A stretch of 64,000 nt of DNA from Hyphomicrobium methylovorum. GTDB lineage: Bacteria; Pseudomonadota; Alphaproteobacteria; Rhizobiales; Hyphomicrobiaceae. Location: positions 1,964,501-2,028,500 of the forward strand of contig NZ_QHJE01000001.1 in assembly GCF_013626205.1 (NCBI RefSeq). Reading direction: 5' to 3'. Position numbers and translations under genes: made by a program. The notes under the pieces are model-generated. The model saw only the letters and a list, made by a program, of their open reading frames with translations, had not been told where the DNA came from and ran no database searches. Positions 45,540-53,336 of the stretch are shown piece by piece (position 1 is the stretch's first letter; the number at the start of each line of letters is the position of its first letter).

Positions 45540-47840
45540 CTACCACTTGTAGCTGAGCGTCGAGAGGAACGTTCGTTCGCTTCCTAGGAAGCAAGAGCCG
45601 GGCAGGCAGTTCGTGACATAGTATTGATCGGCCACGTTCTGAACGCTTAGGGACAAGCGCGCGCCTCGGAGAGAACTTGAGACGTTCTCCAGGTCGTAAT
45701 GCGCAGCAAGATCGAAGAGCGTATAGGCTGGCTGCGCCAATGTTCCAAACGTCTCTGCCTTTGGGCCGGTGAAACGGACGCCGCCGCCGAAGCCAAATCC
45801 GCGCAGAGCCGTTTCGTGGAATGTATAATAAAGCCAGGTCGACGCGGTGTGTTTTGGCAATCCAGGAAGCTGCGAACCGATCTGGAACTCATCGCTACTC
45901 TGAGTGACTTCGGTATCGAGATAGCTGTATCCCGCGAGGAACTGCAGGTTCCTGCTTAGCTCGGTGCGAGCTTCCACCTCGAACCCGCGCGCTTTCACCT
46001 GACCGACCTGGAGATTGAAATCAGGATTGTCTGGATCGACGGCGGTGACGTTGTCTTGCGTAATGTCGAAGGCCGCGACTGTCAGCAGGGTCTGCGTGCC
46101 GGGCGGCTGGTATTTGACGCCCACCTCAAACTGCTCTCCCGTTGATGGAGAAAACGCCTTGCCGGTCGCGTCGGCACCGAGGATTGGATCGAACGACGTC
46201 GAATAGCTGAAATAAGGAATGAGACCGGGGGCAAGTTCGTAGCCAACGCCAGCTCGATAGGTCGTCGCACTGTCGGTCGGTTTCACGACCGTCGGCGCAG
46301 GATCAAAGAGCACGTACTGCGAGCTCGAGAAGCTATCTGCGATATCCTCGCGAATTCCGAGAGTGAAGATGAAATTCTCGAACTTGATCTGATCCTGGGC
46401 ATAGAAGCCGTATTGATTCAGGAGTTGATCGTTCTTGTACCACGGCGAAATGTTGGGCCGGATGCCGGTATAAACTGGATTGAAGACATCGATCGGTGGA
46501 CCCGGATCAAGGAAGTCGGTGTCGAGCGTATAGTTGAGCGTCGTGCGGCTGTAATCGAAACCGAGAACGAGTTGATGCGCAAAGCGCCCCGTCCAGAAGT
46601 CACCCTGTAATTGCGTATCGGTCGTGACCGCTGTGACGTCAGAATTCGGCTCGATCGCTGCGCGATTGGCTGTGCGCATATCGGGTTCGAGATACGTGAA
46701 CCGGTACGCACGCACGTCCGCATCGATACTGGCGTAGCGGAAGTTGTGACGGAGTTGCCAGACATCGTTGAAGCGATGCGAGAACAGATAGCCAGCCCAA
46801 TACTGCTCACGTTCGAAGGAGTCGTACCCTGGTTCTCCGAGGAAAGTTGATCGCGAGATACGACCATTCGGATTGGGATTGAGCGTCCCATCAGACGGAA
46901 CGTACTGCAGCGGGACTGTACCCTTGTCTCTGCCGTAGTAACCGAGAACCGTTAGGCTCGTGTCTTTGTTGGGCTGCCACGTAAATGAGGGCGCGATGAA
47001 ACCGCGATCATCTTTGGTGTAGTCTATCTGCGTGTCGGCGTTCTGAAGTGATCCGACGACGCGATACAGCAGTGTTTTGTCGGACGTCACTGGGCCGGAA
47101 AAATCAAATCCGGTGGTCGCATTATCGAAGCTTCCGAACTGAACGAACACTTCGTTCTGCGCCGTATCGGTCGGCCGTTTGCTCACAAGGTTGACGATGC
47201 CGCCCGGCGAATTTCGCCCATAAAGAACAGATGCTGGTCCCTTCAGCACCTCGATACGCTCAAGATTGTAGGGTTGGTTTAGCGATTGAGCGAAATCATC
47301 TGCGAACTGCGGCAGCGCCATGCCATCGAGATAATATTTGGCCTCGAAGCCGCGTACCCTCGCGACATCGACGCGTGAGCCTGCGCCGTCGCGTTCGACA
47401 ACGACGCCTGGGGTATAGCGCAATGCCTCGGAAACAGTTTCCGCACCCTGATCCCGCATCTGATCAGCCGGTACGACTGAAATCGACTGTGGCACCTCTA
47501 CGAGCGGCGCATCGGTTTTTGTACCGGTCGCAGACTGGGTTGCGACGTATCCTTTAACCGGTCCGGTGGCGCGTTCTTGCGAGCTATCGATTGACGCAGA
47601 GTTCGTGGGACTGGGCTGCGGATCTGAAGGTGGCGCGGTGGCTTCCTTCTTCGGCGCCGCCTTCTTCGCGGTTTTCACCTTTTTCGGTTTCGGAGTGGAA
47701 GTCACGACGACGTCTGGCAAGTTTACCGACGCCTGGCCGCCTGGATCTGTCGCGGTTCCATCCTGCGCAAATGCCGGACTGTCGGCAAAGCAAGCGAGAG
47801 GTCCAAAAACGAAAATCCCGAGCAGCGTCTTGCTGTCCAC
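45540..47840 (-). CDS. TonB-dependent siderophore receptor
   Basis: A 766-residue outer-membrane receptor for ferric siderophores. From GTG 47840 with GGGGG 4 bases upstream the signal peptide reads MDSKTLLGIFVFGPLACFADS ... AFAQ; the frame goes on to a TTG at 47897. A TonB-box-like stretch PDVVVTST is followed by a Lys/Ala/Pro-rich linker, then the plug (VEVPQSISVVPADQM, EALRYTPGVVVERDG, YGRNSPGGIVNLVSKRP) and a 22-strand barrel that ends in FLSTLSYKW. The terminal aromatic residue suits BAM recognition. It may work with the TonB protein at 42700. Confidence 0.93.
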   Translation of the reverse strand: MDSKTLLGIFVFGPLACFADSPAFAQDGTATDPGGQASVNLPDVVVTSTPKPKKVKTAKKAAPKKEATAPPSDPQPSPTNSASIDSSQERATGPVKGYVATQSATGTKTDAPLVEVPQSISVVPADQMRDQGAETVSEALRYTPGVVVERDGAGSRVDVARVRGFEAKYYLDGMALPQFADDFAQSLNQPYNLERIEVLKGPASVLYGRNSPGGIVNLVSKRPTDTAQNEVFVQFGSFDNATTGFDFSGPVTSDKTLLYRVVGSLQNADTQIDYTKDDRGFIAPSFTWQPNKDTSLTVLGYYGRDKGTVPLQYVPSDGTLNPNPNGRISRSTFLGEPGYDSFEREQYWAGYLFSHRFNDVWQLRHNFRYASIDADVRAYRFTYLEPDMRTANRAAIEPNSDVTAVTTDTQLQGDFWTGRFAHQLVLGFDYSRTTLNYTLDTDFLDPGPPIDVFNPVYTGIRPNISPWYKNDQLLNQYGFYAQDQIKFENFIFTLGIREDIADSFSSSQYVLFDPAPTVVKPTDSATTYRAGVGYELAPGLIPYFSYSTSFDPILGADATGKAFSPSTGEQFEVGVKYQPPGTQTLLTVAAFDITQDNVTAVDPDNPDFNLQVGQVKARGFEVEARTELSRNLQFLAGYSYLDTEVTQSSDEFQIGSQLPGLPKHTASTWLYYTFHETALRGFGFGGGVRFTGPKAETFGTLAQPAYTLFDLAAHYDLENVSSSLRGARLSLSVQNVADQYYVTNCLPGSCFLGSERTFLSTLSYKW

Positions 47841-47975
47841 GTCGCCCCCAAAATGCAATTTTGAAGCCGACTTTGCGGGACCCGATTCTATATTCAATCA
47901 ATAAACAATCTTGACGGCCATATAGGAGCGCGGTGTGGTGATTCCGCTACATCAGCGGTCGTCACCGTCCTTCTA

Positions 47976-48995
47976 TTATTCTTGCGGGAAGATCGATTTC
48001 CAGTCCGTCTTCATGTCAACGATCGACCAGCCCTTTGCCGTTGCTTCGTCGAGCGCTTTGTCGAGTCGTCCAATATCTGACGTTCTGTCGTATGCCCATT
48101 CGCGATCGGCATCGGTGTGGTGGACGAGCCCTAAGAAGCGAGGGCCGTCTCCGGCCGCAGTGTACTGAAGCATTTGCAGGTCACCATCGGAGTTGCCGAA
48201 GGCTAGGATGGGCCGCCGACCGATAAAGCGGTTGATGCCAACTGGCTTGCCGGGTCCGTCGTCGACGAATTCGACCTTCGATTGCTTGATGAGTTGAGGT
48301 TTGCCGTCCTGATCGATCTCGAATGTTACGACCCCAGAGGAGCCGACGACCTGTTCTGGCGGGATGCCGTAAACGTCCTCGGCGAAGCGACGCATGAATT
48401 CGACTCCGCCGCCTGAGACGATGAACGTTTTGAATCCGTTCTCACGCAAGTACGTCAGCAGCTCCAGCATCGGCTGGTAGACCATCTGCGTATACGGGCG
48501 TTGGGTTTTTGGATGCTTCGCATTCGCGATCCAATCGTCGACAACCTTAGCAAAGGTCTCAGTGGTTATACCGGAGTGTGATGCAACGACGATCTGCGCG
48601 ATGCCCTTTTCGCCGGTAGCGAGCGCCGATTTGATGTCGCCTGCGATGAGGCTCTTAAACGGCTCAACCGTTGCCCAGTCGGGATGATCCGGCGCAAGTG
48701 CGCGGACGCGGTCTATTGCAAACGCGAGCTGGAAGTAAAACGGCTTCTCCGCCCAAAGGGTGCCGTCGTTATCGAAGACTGCAATTCGTTGCTCAGGCGG
48801 TACGAAGTCCGGCTCGCCTTCCTTCGTTACCCTGTCGACGAAATCGACAAGAGCCTTTTTGACCTTGGTGTCATTCCAGGAGGCAAGTGGGTCAGTTCCC
48901 AATTCCCTGGAGACGAGAGGCGATGACGCGTAGGTGAAGACGATGAGCGCCAGAAGCAGCGGACGCAGAACAGGCGCTGCGAGAATATATTTCAT
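47976..48995 (-). CDS. secreted HAD-superfamily phosphatase-like protein
   Basis: A 339-residue protein from ATG 48995 with a signal peptide (KYILAAPVLRPLLLALIVF). The HAD motifs are AVFDNDGTLWAEKP (motif I, nucleophile Asp and DGT), FIVSGGGVEFM (motif II), and LAFGNSDGDLQML (motif IV). The cap-type insertion and overall order resemble phosphoserine-phosphatase-like enzymes. Export of a HAD phosphatase suggests a periplasmic phosphomonoesterase role. It lies downstream of the arylsulfatase gene on the same strand, separated by a terminator-like hairpin. GTG 49007 is an alternative start. Confidence 0.85.
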   Translation of the reverse strand: MKYILAAPVLRPLLLALIVFTYASSPLVSRELGTDPLASWNDTKVKKALVDFVDRVTKEGEPDFVPPEQRIAVFDNDGTLWAEKPFYFQLAFAIDRVRALAPDHPDWATVEPFKSLIAGDIKSALATGEKGIAQIVVASHSGITTETFAKVVDDWIANAKHPKTQRPYTQMVYQPMLELLTYLRENGFKTFIVSGGGVEFMRRFAEDVYGIPPEQVVGSSGVVTFEIDQDGKPQLIKQSKVEFVDDGPGKPVGINRFIGRRPILAFGNSDGDLQMLQYTAAGDGPRFLGLVHHTDADREWAYDRTSDIGRLDKALDEATAKGWSIVDMKTDWKSIFPQE

Positions 48996-49029
48996 GACGA
49001 AACCCACAGGTAGCTAAAGGAAACGAGAT

Positions 49030-49054
49030 CGGCCGGACTAAGAAAGTCCGGCCG
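49030..49054 (-). terminator. hairpin after the arylsulfatase gene
   Basis: A perfect 10-base stem CGGCCGGACT (49030–49039)/AGTCCGGCCG (49045–49054) has loop AAGAA. It lies 10 bases past the arylsulfatase stop on the minus strand. A T-tract is lacking. Confidence 0.65.
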
Positions 49055-49064
49055 AGTCATGTCG

Positions 49065-50708
49065 TCAGAGGCCGCCAGTGGCGTTTTTCAGTTGTTCCTG
49101 GATCTTCTTCAAATTGAAGGAGCCAGGTGTCTGGCTCGGCGGATAATCATTCATAGACTGGAGGAATTTTCCGGCCATGGCCTGCATAGGCACGAGGACG
49201 TAGACGCGGTCGATGAACCAGTCGTTGTAAGTGTTTGAGGAGTGTTGCGCTCTTTCGAATGGATCACGCCGTAAATTGAAGAGAAGGGGCACGCGTAGCT
49301 CTACGAACGGTTCACGCCAAACGCCGAAACCTTCTCCGCGATTCTCGAGGAAGACCGCTTTCCATTGGTCGTAGCGCATAGCGACGACTTGGCCGTCGTC
49401 ATTCACATATATGAATTCCTTGCGCGGTGACTCTTTGACGGCGCCGGAGAGATAATCGAGCTGATTGTGACCATCGATGTAGTTGCGATACTTTCGGCCG
49501 TTGAGCTCTACGCCAGCGCGAAGTTTCTCAGCGATATTCGGATCCCCGGCTATCGCGGCAAACGTAGGCAGCCAATCTTCATGTGCGACGATACCGTTCA
49601 GCGTTACGCCAGCCGGGAATTTTCCGGTCCAGCGCGCGAATGCCGGGACACGGTAGGCTCCTTCCCAGTTCGAATTCTTCTCGCTTCGGAAGGGAGTCGT
49701 GCCAGCGTCTGGCCAGGAATTGAAATGCGGACCGTTGTCCGTTGAATAGAACACAATCGTGTTCTTCGTGATGCCAAGGTCGTCTAGAACTTTCAGGAGT
49801 TGTCCGACGTGGCCGTCATGCTCCACCATTCCGTCATGATACTCATCACCACTCGGTCCGGATTTGCCCCGGTTCGACTCTTTTACGTGCGTGCGGAAGT
49901 GCATACGGGTTGCGTTCCACCAGCAGCACCAGGGTTTGCCTGATTTCTGCTGGCGCTGAATGAAATCGACGGCGGCGGACAGCGTCTCTTCGTCTACCGT
50001 TTCCATTCGCTTTTTCGTCAGCGGCCCCGTGTCTTCGATTCTTTGCGTTCCGTCGGGATTTGCCCAGGAGCGAATGACACCGCGCGGACCGAACCTCTTT
50101 CGAAATTCGGGGTCTTTCGGATAATCCTCGTTCTCCGGCTCTTCCTCTGCATTCAAGTGATAGAGGTTGCCGTAGAATTCATCGAAGCCGTGCATTGTAG
50201 GCAGATGCTCGTCCCGATCGCCCTGATGGTTTTTACCGAACTGACCGGTCGAGTAACCCAAGCTCTTCAAAACGGTGGCGAACGTGACGTCCGAATTCTG
50301 CCATCCCTCTTTGGCGCCGGGCAGTCCGACTTTGGTCATTCCCGTGCGCACGGGCACGTTGCCGCCAAGAAAAGCAGCGCGACCCGCGGTGCAGCTTTGT
50401 TGACCGTAGTAATCTGTAAACGAGACGCCTTCGTTCGCAATCCGATCAATGTTCGGCGTATTGTATCCCATCATTCCGCGGCTGTTATGGCTGATATTCC
50501 ACGTGCCAATATCGTCGCCCCAGATAATCAGAATGTTTGGTTTGTCGCCGCCCGCCGGGTTTGAATCTGCCGCTTCGGATTGAGCATTGGCTGTCACGGT
50601 CGACGTGGCTGCGAGGGCCATCATCGATGTGCCGCTTAAAAGGATAGATCTGCGATCTAAGGTGACGCCGCCCTTATTGGAATTTTGGCTTTCATCTTTC
50701 TTACGCAT
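49065..50708 (-). CDS. arylsulfatase (type I, formylglycine sulfatase), Tat-type signal
   Basis: A 547-residue exported hydrolase of sulfate esters from ATG 50708, which has AAGGA 8 bases upstream. The N-terminus DRRSILLSGTSMMALAATS is a twin-arginine-like signal. The family motifs are present: ILIIWGDDIGTW (metal Asp pair) and SCTAGRAAFLGG, where Cys106 in CTAGR is the residue converted to formylglycine. The metal ligands STDNGPHFNSWPDAG and KNHQGD are also visible. The gene directly follows a formylglycine-generating-enzyme gene. Substrate is not predictable. Confidence 0.93.
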   Translation of the reverse strand: MRKKDESQNSNKGGVTLDRRSILLSGTSMMALAATSTVTANAQSEAADSNPAGGDKPNILIIWGDDIGTWNISHNSRGMMGYNTPNIDRIANEGVSFTDYYGQQSCTAGRAAFLGGNVPVRTGMTKVGLPGAKEGWQNSDVTFATVLKSLGYSTGQFGKNHQGDRDEHLPTMHGFDEFYGNLYHLNAEEEPENEDYPKDPEFRKRFGPRGVIRSWANPDGTQRIEDTGPLTKKRMETVDEETLSAAVDFIQRQQKSGKPWCCWWNATRMHFRTHVKESNRGKSGPSGDEYHDGMVEHDGHVGQLLKVLDDLGITKNTIVFYSTDNGPHFNSWPDAGTTPFRSEKNSNWEGAYRVPAFARWTGKFPAGVTLNGIVAHEDWLPTFAAIAGDPNIAEKLRAGVELNGRKYRNYIDGHNQLDYLSGAVKESPRKEFIYVNDDGQVVAMRYDQWKAVFLENRGEGFGVWREPFVELRVPLLFNLRRDPFERAQHSSNTYNDWFIDRVYVLVPMQAMAGKFLQSMNDYPPSQTPGSFNLKKIQEQLKNATGGL

Positions 50709-50761
50709 GTACTGGTCCTTTCCAGATCGTTTTTTTCTCACTGCAGCGATACGTGTTCCGG

Positions 50762-51670
50762 TTAGTTGCTGTGCATGACACATCGAAATCCGACGTGACT
50801 GGTCGAGGTATCAATCGGTTGAGGATGGCGCGCGGCGGGGCGATAGCGCCGGCAGTAATTAGGCGCGCAGAGGTGAGACCCTCCCTTGAGTACTTTCCGC
50901 GGTATTCGGATCTGAGGCTGGTAAGGATCGAAACTCTGCTCGGCAGAGGGTCCGCGTGGATTCTCAGGAATGCAGCAGGGCTTGCCAGCGTCGGCCGGAT
51001 GCGCCGGTGCATACCAGTCGCTTGTCCATTCCCACACGTTGCCAATCATGTCGTAGACGCCGTAGCCGTTGGGCGGAAACGCTTTGACGGGTGACGTCCG
51101 CTCATAGCCATCGAGCTTCAGGTTTTCGTGCGGAAAATTGCCCTGCCACGTGTTGGCCATCTGTTGGCCGCCCGGCGTTAACTCGTCGCCCCAGGCAAAC
51201 TCAGCGCTCTCGAGACCACCGCGCGCTGCAAATTCCCACTCAGCTTCGGTTGGCAATCGTTTCCCTGCCCACTTCGCGTAGGCTTCTGCATCGCGATAAG
51301 CGATGTGGACGACGGGATGGTTTTCTCGCCCTTTGATCCCGCTTCCGCGACCATACGGGTGCCGCCAATCTGCTCCGAAGCGGAATTCCCACCACTCGCT
51401 CCAGTCGCGCGCGTTGATCGATGCCGGTTGAAAAACGAGCGAGCCTGCGTTCAGCATGTGCTCGAGCGCGCCCGGGTAATCTTCCTGATTGGGCGGTGTT
51501 TCAGCGAACGTTATGTAACCGGTTGCGTCGACAAAGCTTTTAAACTGAGAATTTGTGACCGGCGCTTCGTCTATCGAGAAGCTATCTACTGTAACGCGAT
51601 GGCTCGGTGCTTCCTCGCGGTAGTGTTTGTCGGAGCCCATGACAAACGTGCCGCCCGGAATGAAAATCAT
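50762..51670 (-). CDS. formylglycine-generating enzyme (SUMF1-like sulfatase maturase)
   Basis: About 302 residues. It oxidises the cysteine of CxAxR-type sulfatases to formylglycine. Family landmarks are MIFIPGGTFVMGSD at the start, DEAPVTNSQFKSFVDATGY, PVVHIAYRDAEAYAKWAGK, RLPTEAEWEFAARGG, and the C-terminal GGSHLCAPNYCRRYRP with two cysteines (about 268 and 273, C-x4-C) that match the copper-binding/active pair of FGE. The frame is open to ATG 51808, but those 46 residues are not protein-like. The start was set at 51670. It is 53 bases upstream of the sulfatase it probably matures. Confidence 0.9.
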   Translation of the reverse strand: MIFIPGGTFVMGSDKHYREEAPSHRVTVDSFSIDEAPVTNSQFKSFVDATGYITFAETPPNQEDYPGALEHMLNAGSLVFQPASINARDWSEWWEFRFGADWRHPYGRGSGIKGRENHPVVHIAYRDAEAYAKWAGKRLPTEAEWEFAARGGLESAEFAWGDELTPGGQQMANTWQGNFPHENLKLDGYERTSPVKAFPPNGYGVYDMIGNVWEWTSDWYAPAHPADAGKPCCIPENPRGPSAEQSFDPYQPQIRIPRKVLKGGSHLCAPNYCRRYRPAARHPQPIDTSTSHVGFRCVMHSN

Positions 51671-51746
51671 TCCACGGGCGCGCGGAATCTGCGTAACGCT
51701 CGTTGCTCGACAGACATCGTTTTCTCTGTGGTAACAAAACGACGTA

Positions 51747-51766
51747 TTCGTACTAATTTTTCGTAC
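51747..51766. promoter_or_regulatory. direct repeat in the AT-rich promoter between FGE and the Crp-like fragment
   Basis: TTCGTAC occurs twice, at 51747 and 51760, 13 bases apart in AT-rich DNA. This placement suggests an activator site for the FGE–sulfatase operon. The real regulator is unknown. Confidence 0.3.
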
Positions 51767-51834
51767 GCTACATTTGCTAGCAGAATAAATTTGCACCAAA
51801 TGCTTCATTCAGATCAATCGTGGACGGATAATTC

Positions 51835-52170
51835 GTGAGCATCGCAAAATTAACGCCTCTTGATCAGCTTGGTTGGCTCGCGGAACAACCAAAAGAATTT
51901 ATGAATTGGGCTTCCGAAATAGGACGCTGGCGCAGATATGGCGCGGGCCAGTTTGTTTACCAAGCGGGCGATCCTTCCGACGGTATTTATGGTCTGGCGG
52001 ACGGTAGTTTGGAAATTACATTTCCGCTCGTCGCCGAAGAGCCTGTCTCAGTATATCGTGCAGAGGTTGGATTCTGGATTGGCGACGCTGCCGAACTCGC
52101 GAGCGTTCCGAGAATTGTTTCTTTGATGGCAGCGACCGAAAGCAGATTGCTGCACTTGGAGTATCGGTAA
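51835..52170 (+). pseudogene. Crp/Fnr-type regulator, truncated after the cyclic-nucleotide-binding domain
   Basis: A 111-residue frame from GTG 51835. It reads as the N-terminal cNMP-binding beta barrel of a Crp/Fnr regulator: RWRRYGAGQFVYQAGDPSDGIYGLADG and SVYRAEVGFWIGDAAELASV, then RLLHL. Full members are 220–250 residues with a dimerisation helix and a C-terminal helix-turn-helix; both are missing here. The protein stops just after LLHL, where sequence of an oppositely oriented gene fragment begins. It most likely cannot bind DNA, though a remaining dominant sensor protein is possible. Confidence 0.75.
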
Positions 52171-52528
52171 GCAATCTCAGCCAAATCGGAATGGTGACGA
52201 GACACAGAAGCGTGCCTGCCGCCGTAATGGCGGCCGACAGCAGCACATTGCAGCGCGCGAGATAACAGTAAGAATTGGAGATGCCGCCGTTCGGGCTAAG
52301 CGAAAGGAGCAGTAAGCCTGCTGCGACGACTGGAAGCGGGGAAACCAACGCGGAGATGGCGAGCACAACTGGCGGAAGCACGATGAGCGGGCACAGGGCG
52401 CCAATGATTATGCTTCGTGAGTTGTTCGGGAGGTCTAGAAAATCGTCGTGCAAAATCTCCGTGCCTGCGATCAGCATAAGGAGGAACAGGCAACCTGGGA
52501 CGGCGAGATCAGCCAAGAATTGCAGCAT
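52167..52528 (-). pseudogene. bile-acid:Na+ symporter-like protein, C-terminal part missing
   Basis: From ATG 52528 the frame gives about 120 residues of a sodium/bile acid symporter family protein: FLADLAVPGCLFLLMLIAGTE, SLVSPLPVVAAGLLLLSLSPNGGIS (in part) with the PNGGxSN motif, then LLSAAITAAGTLLCLVTIPIWLRLL. Family members have about 290–330 residues and 8–10 helices; only the first 4–5 are present. Beyond 52170 the frame continues as antisense of the Crp-like fragment, which is not homologous. A long 5' extension to 52597 is not protein-like. Confidence 0.7.
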
Positions 52529-52598
52529 TCGATGCGCCCGTGGATTGCGAAATCTTGGGGGGAAGCGCGTATGCTCCCTTAGCATGCACGAATGCATT

Positions 52599-52612
52599 TT
52601 TAGAATTCTAAA
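52599..52612. promoter_or_regulatory. 14-base perfect palindrome upstream of the symporter fragment
   Basis: TTTAGAATTCTAAA reads the same on both strands. It is 71 bases upstream of the symporter start. The half sites resemble those described for iron-responsive Irr operators (TTTAGAA and TTCTAAA), but the usual spacer is absent. Confidence 0.4.
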
Positions 52613-52734
52613 CGGCGACCCGTCCCGTCACTTGCTGCGGCGGTTGCCTTGACGCAGTGGCGCTGCCGAGTGCGGCGTATGCAGAAAATACTGCTTTCGC
52701 GCCAGTGCTCTGGATTATCATGGGATCGATAATT

Positions 52735-52824
52735 TGGCGGAGAGGGAGGGATTCGAACCCCCGGTACGGTTGCCCGTACTCCGCATTTCGAGTGCGGCGC
52801 GATCGACCACTCTGCCACCTCTCC
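52735..52824 (-). tRNA. tRNA-Ser (anticodon CGA)
   Basis: Read on the minus strand, the gene begins GGAGAGGTGGC and ends CCTCTCC-G-CCA. The acceptor pairs are GGAGAGG/CCTCTCC and the CCA end is encoded. The anticodon loop CTCGAAA gives CGA, serine. A long variable arm (GAGTACGGGCAACCGTACC) marks a class II tRNA, and the T loop GGTTCGAATCC is normal. It recognises the codon UCG. The right end of the accessory stretch lies beside it, which makes it a plausible insertion site. Confidence 0.95.
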
Positions 52825-53012
52825 GAAGCCTTTGAGTGCAGCGTTTCCGGGTGCCGCTTGTGCGGTGCCGGGTGTCTGCTTTCTCTCACGGCGCCAGCCG
52901 TCGAAGTGGTCTTTCGACGGTAGCGATCGTGAACGGCGAGCGGCCCTCTTATGACATGCCGCTGATGCTTGCAAGTGTGCGTTTTACGACGCTCATTTCA
53001 GAGTAGGCCGGG

Positions 53013-53042
53013 CGGATGCTGTGCGCGTAGGCGAAGCATCCG
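53013..53042 (-). terminator. hairpin downstream of the 47-residue gene
   Basis: CGGATGCT (53013–53020) pairs with AGCATCCG (53035–53042). It lies 8 bases past the stop of the small minus-strand gene. No T-tract follows. Confidence 0.45.
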
Positions 53043-53050
53043 AAAGAGCA

Positions 53051-53194
53051 TCAGCCGCTCTTGGCGCCCGATTTCGTCGGTTTGCCAGCGTTGAGTTCTT
53101 TTTTCGCGATTTTGGCTTCGCGGCTCTTCGCGTTTTCCAGTTTGCGCTGCCGGGCAACGATCTTGCGGCGGCGGTTATCTGACATCAGAGGCAT
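53051..53194 (-). CDS. small basic 47-residue protein
   Basis: Lys/Arg/Ala-rich protein beginning MPLMSDNRRRKIVARQRKLE and continuing KSREAKIAKKELN, which would form one highly charged helix. AGGAG lies 10 bases before ATG 53194, a clear ribosome binding site. A second ATG at 53185 is weaker. Its composition suggests RNA or ribosome association, which is speculation. Well-conserved short proteins of this type are common in the order, from memory. Confidence 0.6.
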   Translation of the reverse strand: MPLMSDNRRRKIVARQRKLENAKSREAKIAKKELNAGKPTKSGAKSG

Positions 53195-53336
53195 GAAACG
53201 TCTCTCCTAAGTGTGAAATTGATGAGCGCCGATGTTCTTCGGCGCTTTGGCCGACTTCTCTACAGTGTCTCGTGGGGTTTGGACAATCCGGCTTGATTCC
53301 GGCCTATCGTCGCTTGGGCGCTTAAAACGGGTGCGG

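Noticed and set aside
45459-48000. Possible cobalamin riboswitch near the TonB-dependent receptor
   Set aside because: No B12-box sequence or conserved riboswitch core was seen upstream of the receptor start.
52735-52824. tRNA-Ser as a proven integration site
   Set aside because: No integrase gene and no direct repeat of the tRNA 3' end was found within the window, so only the possibility is mentioned.
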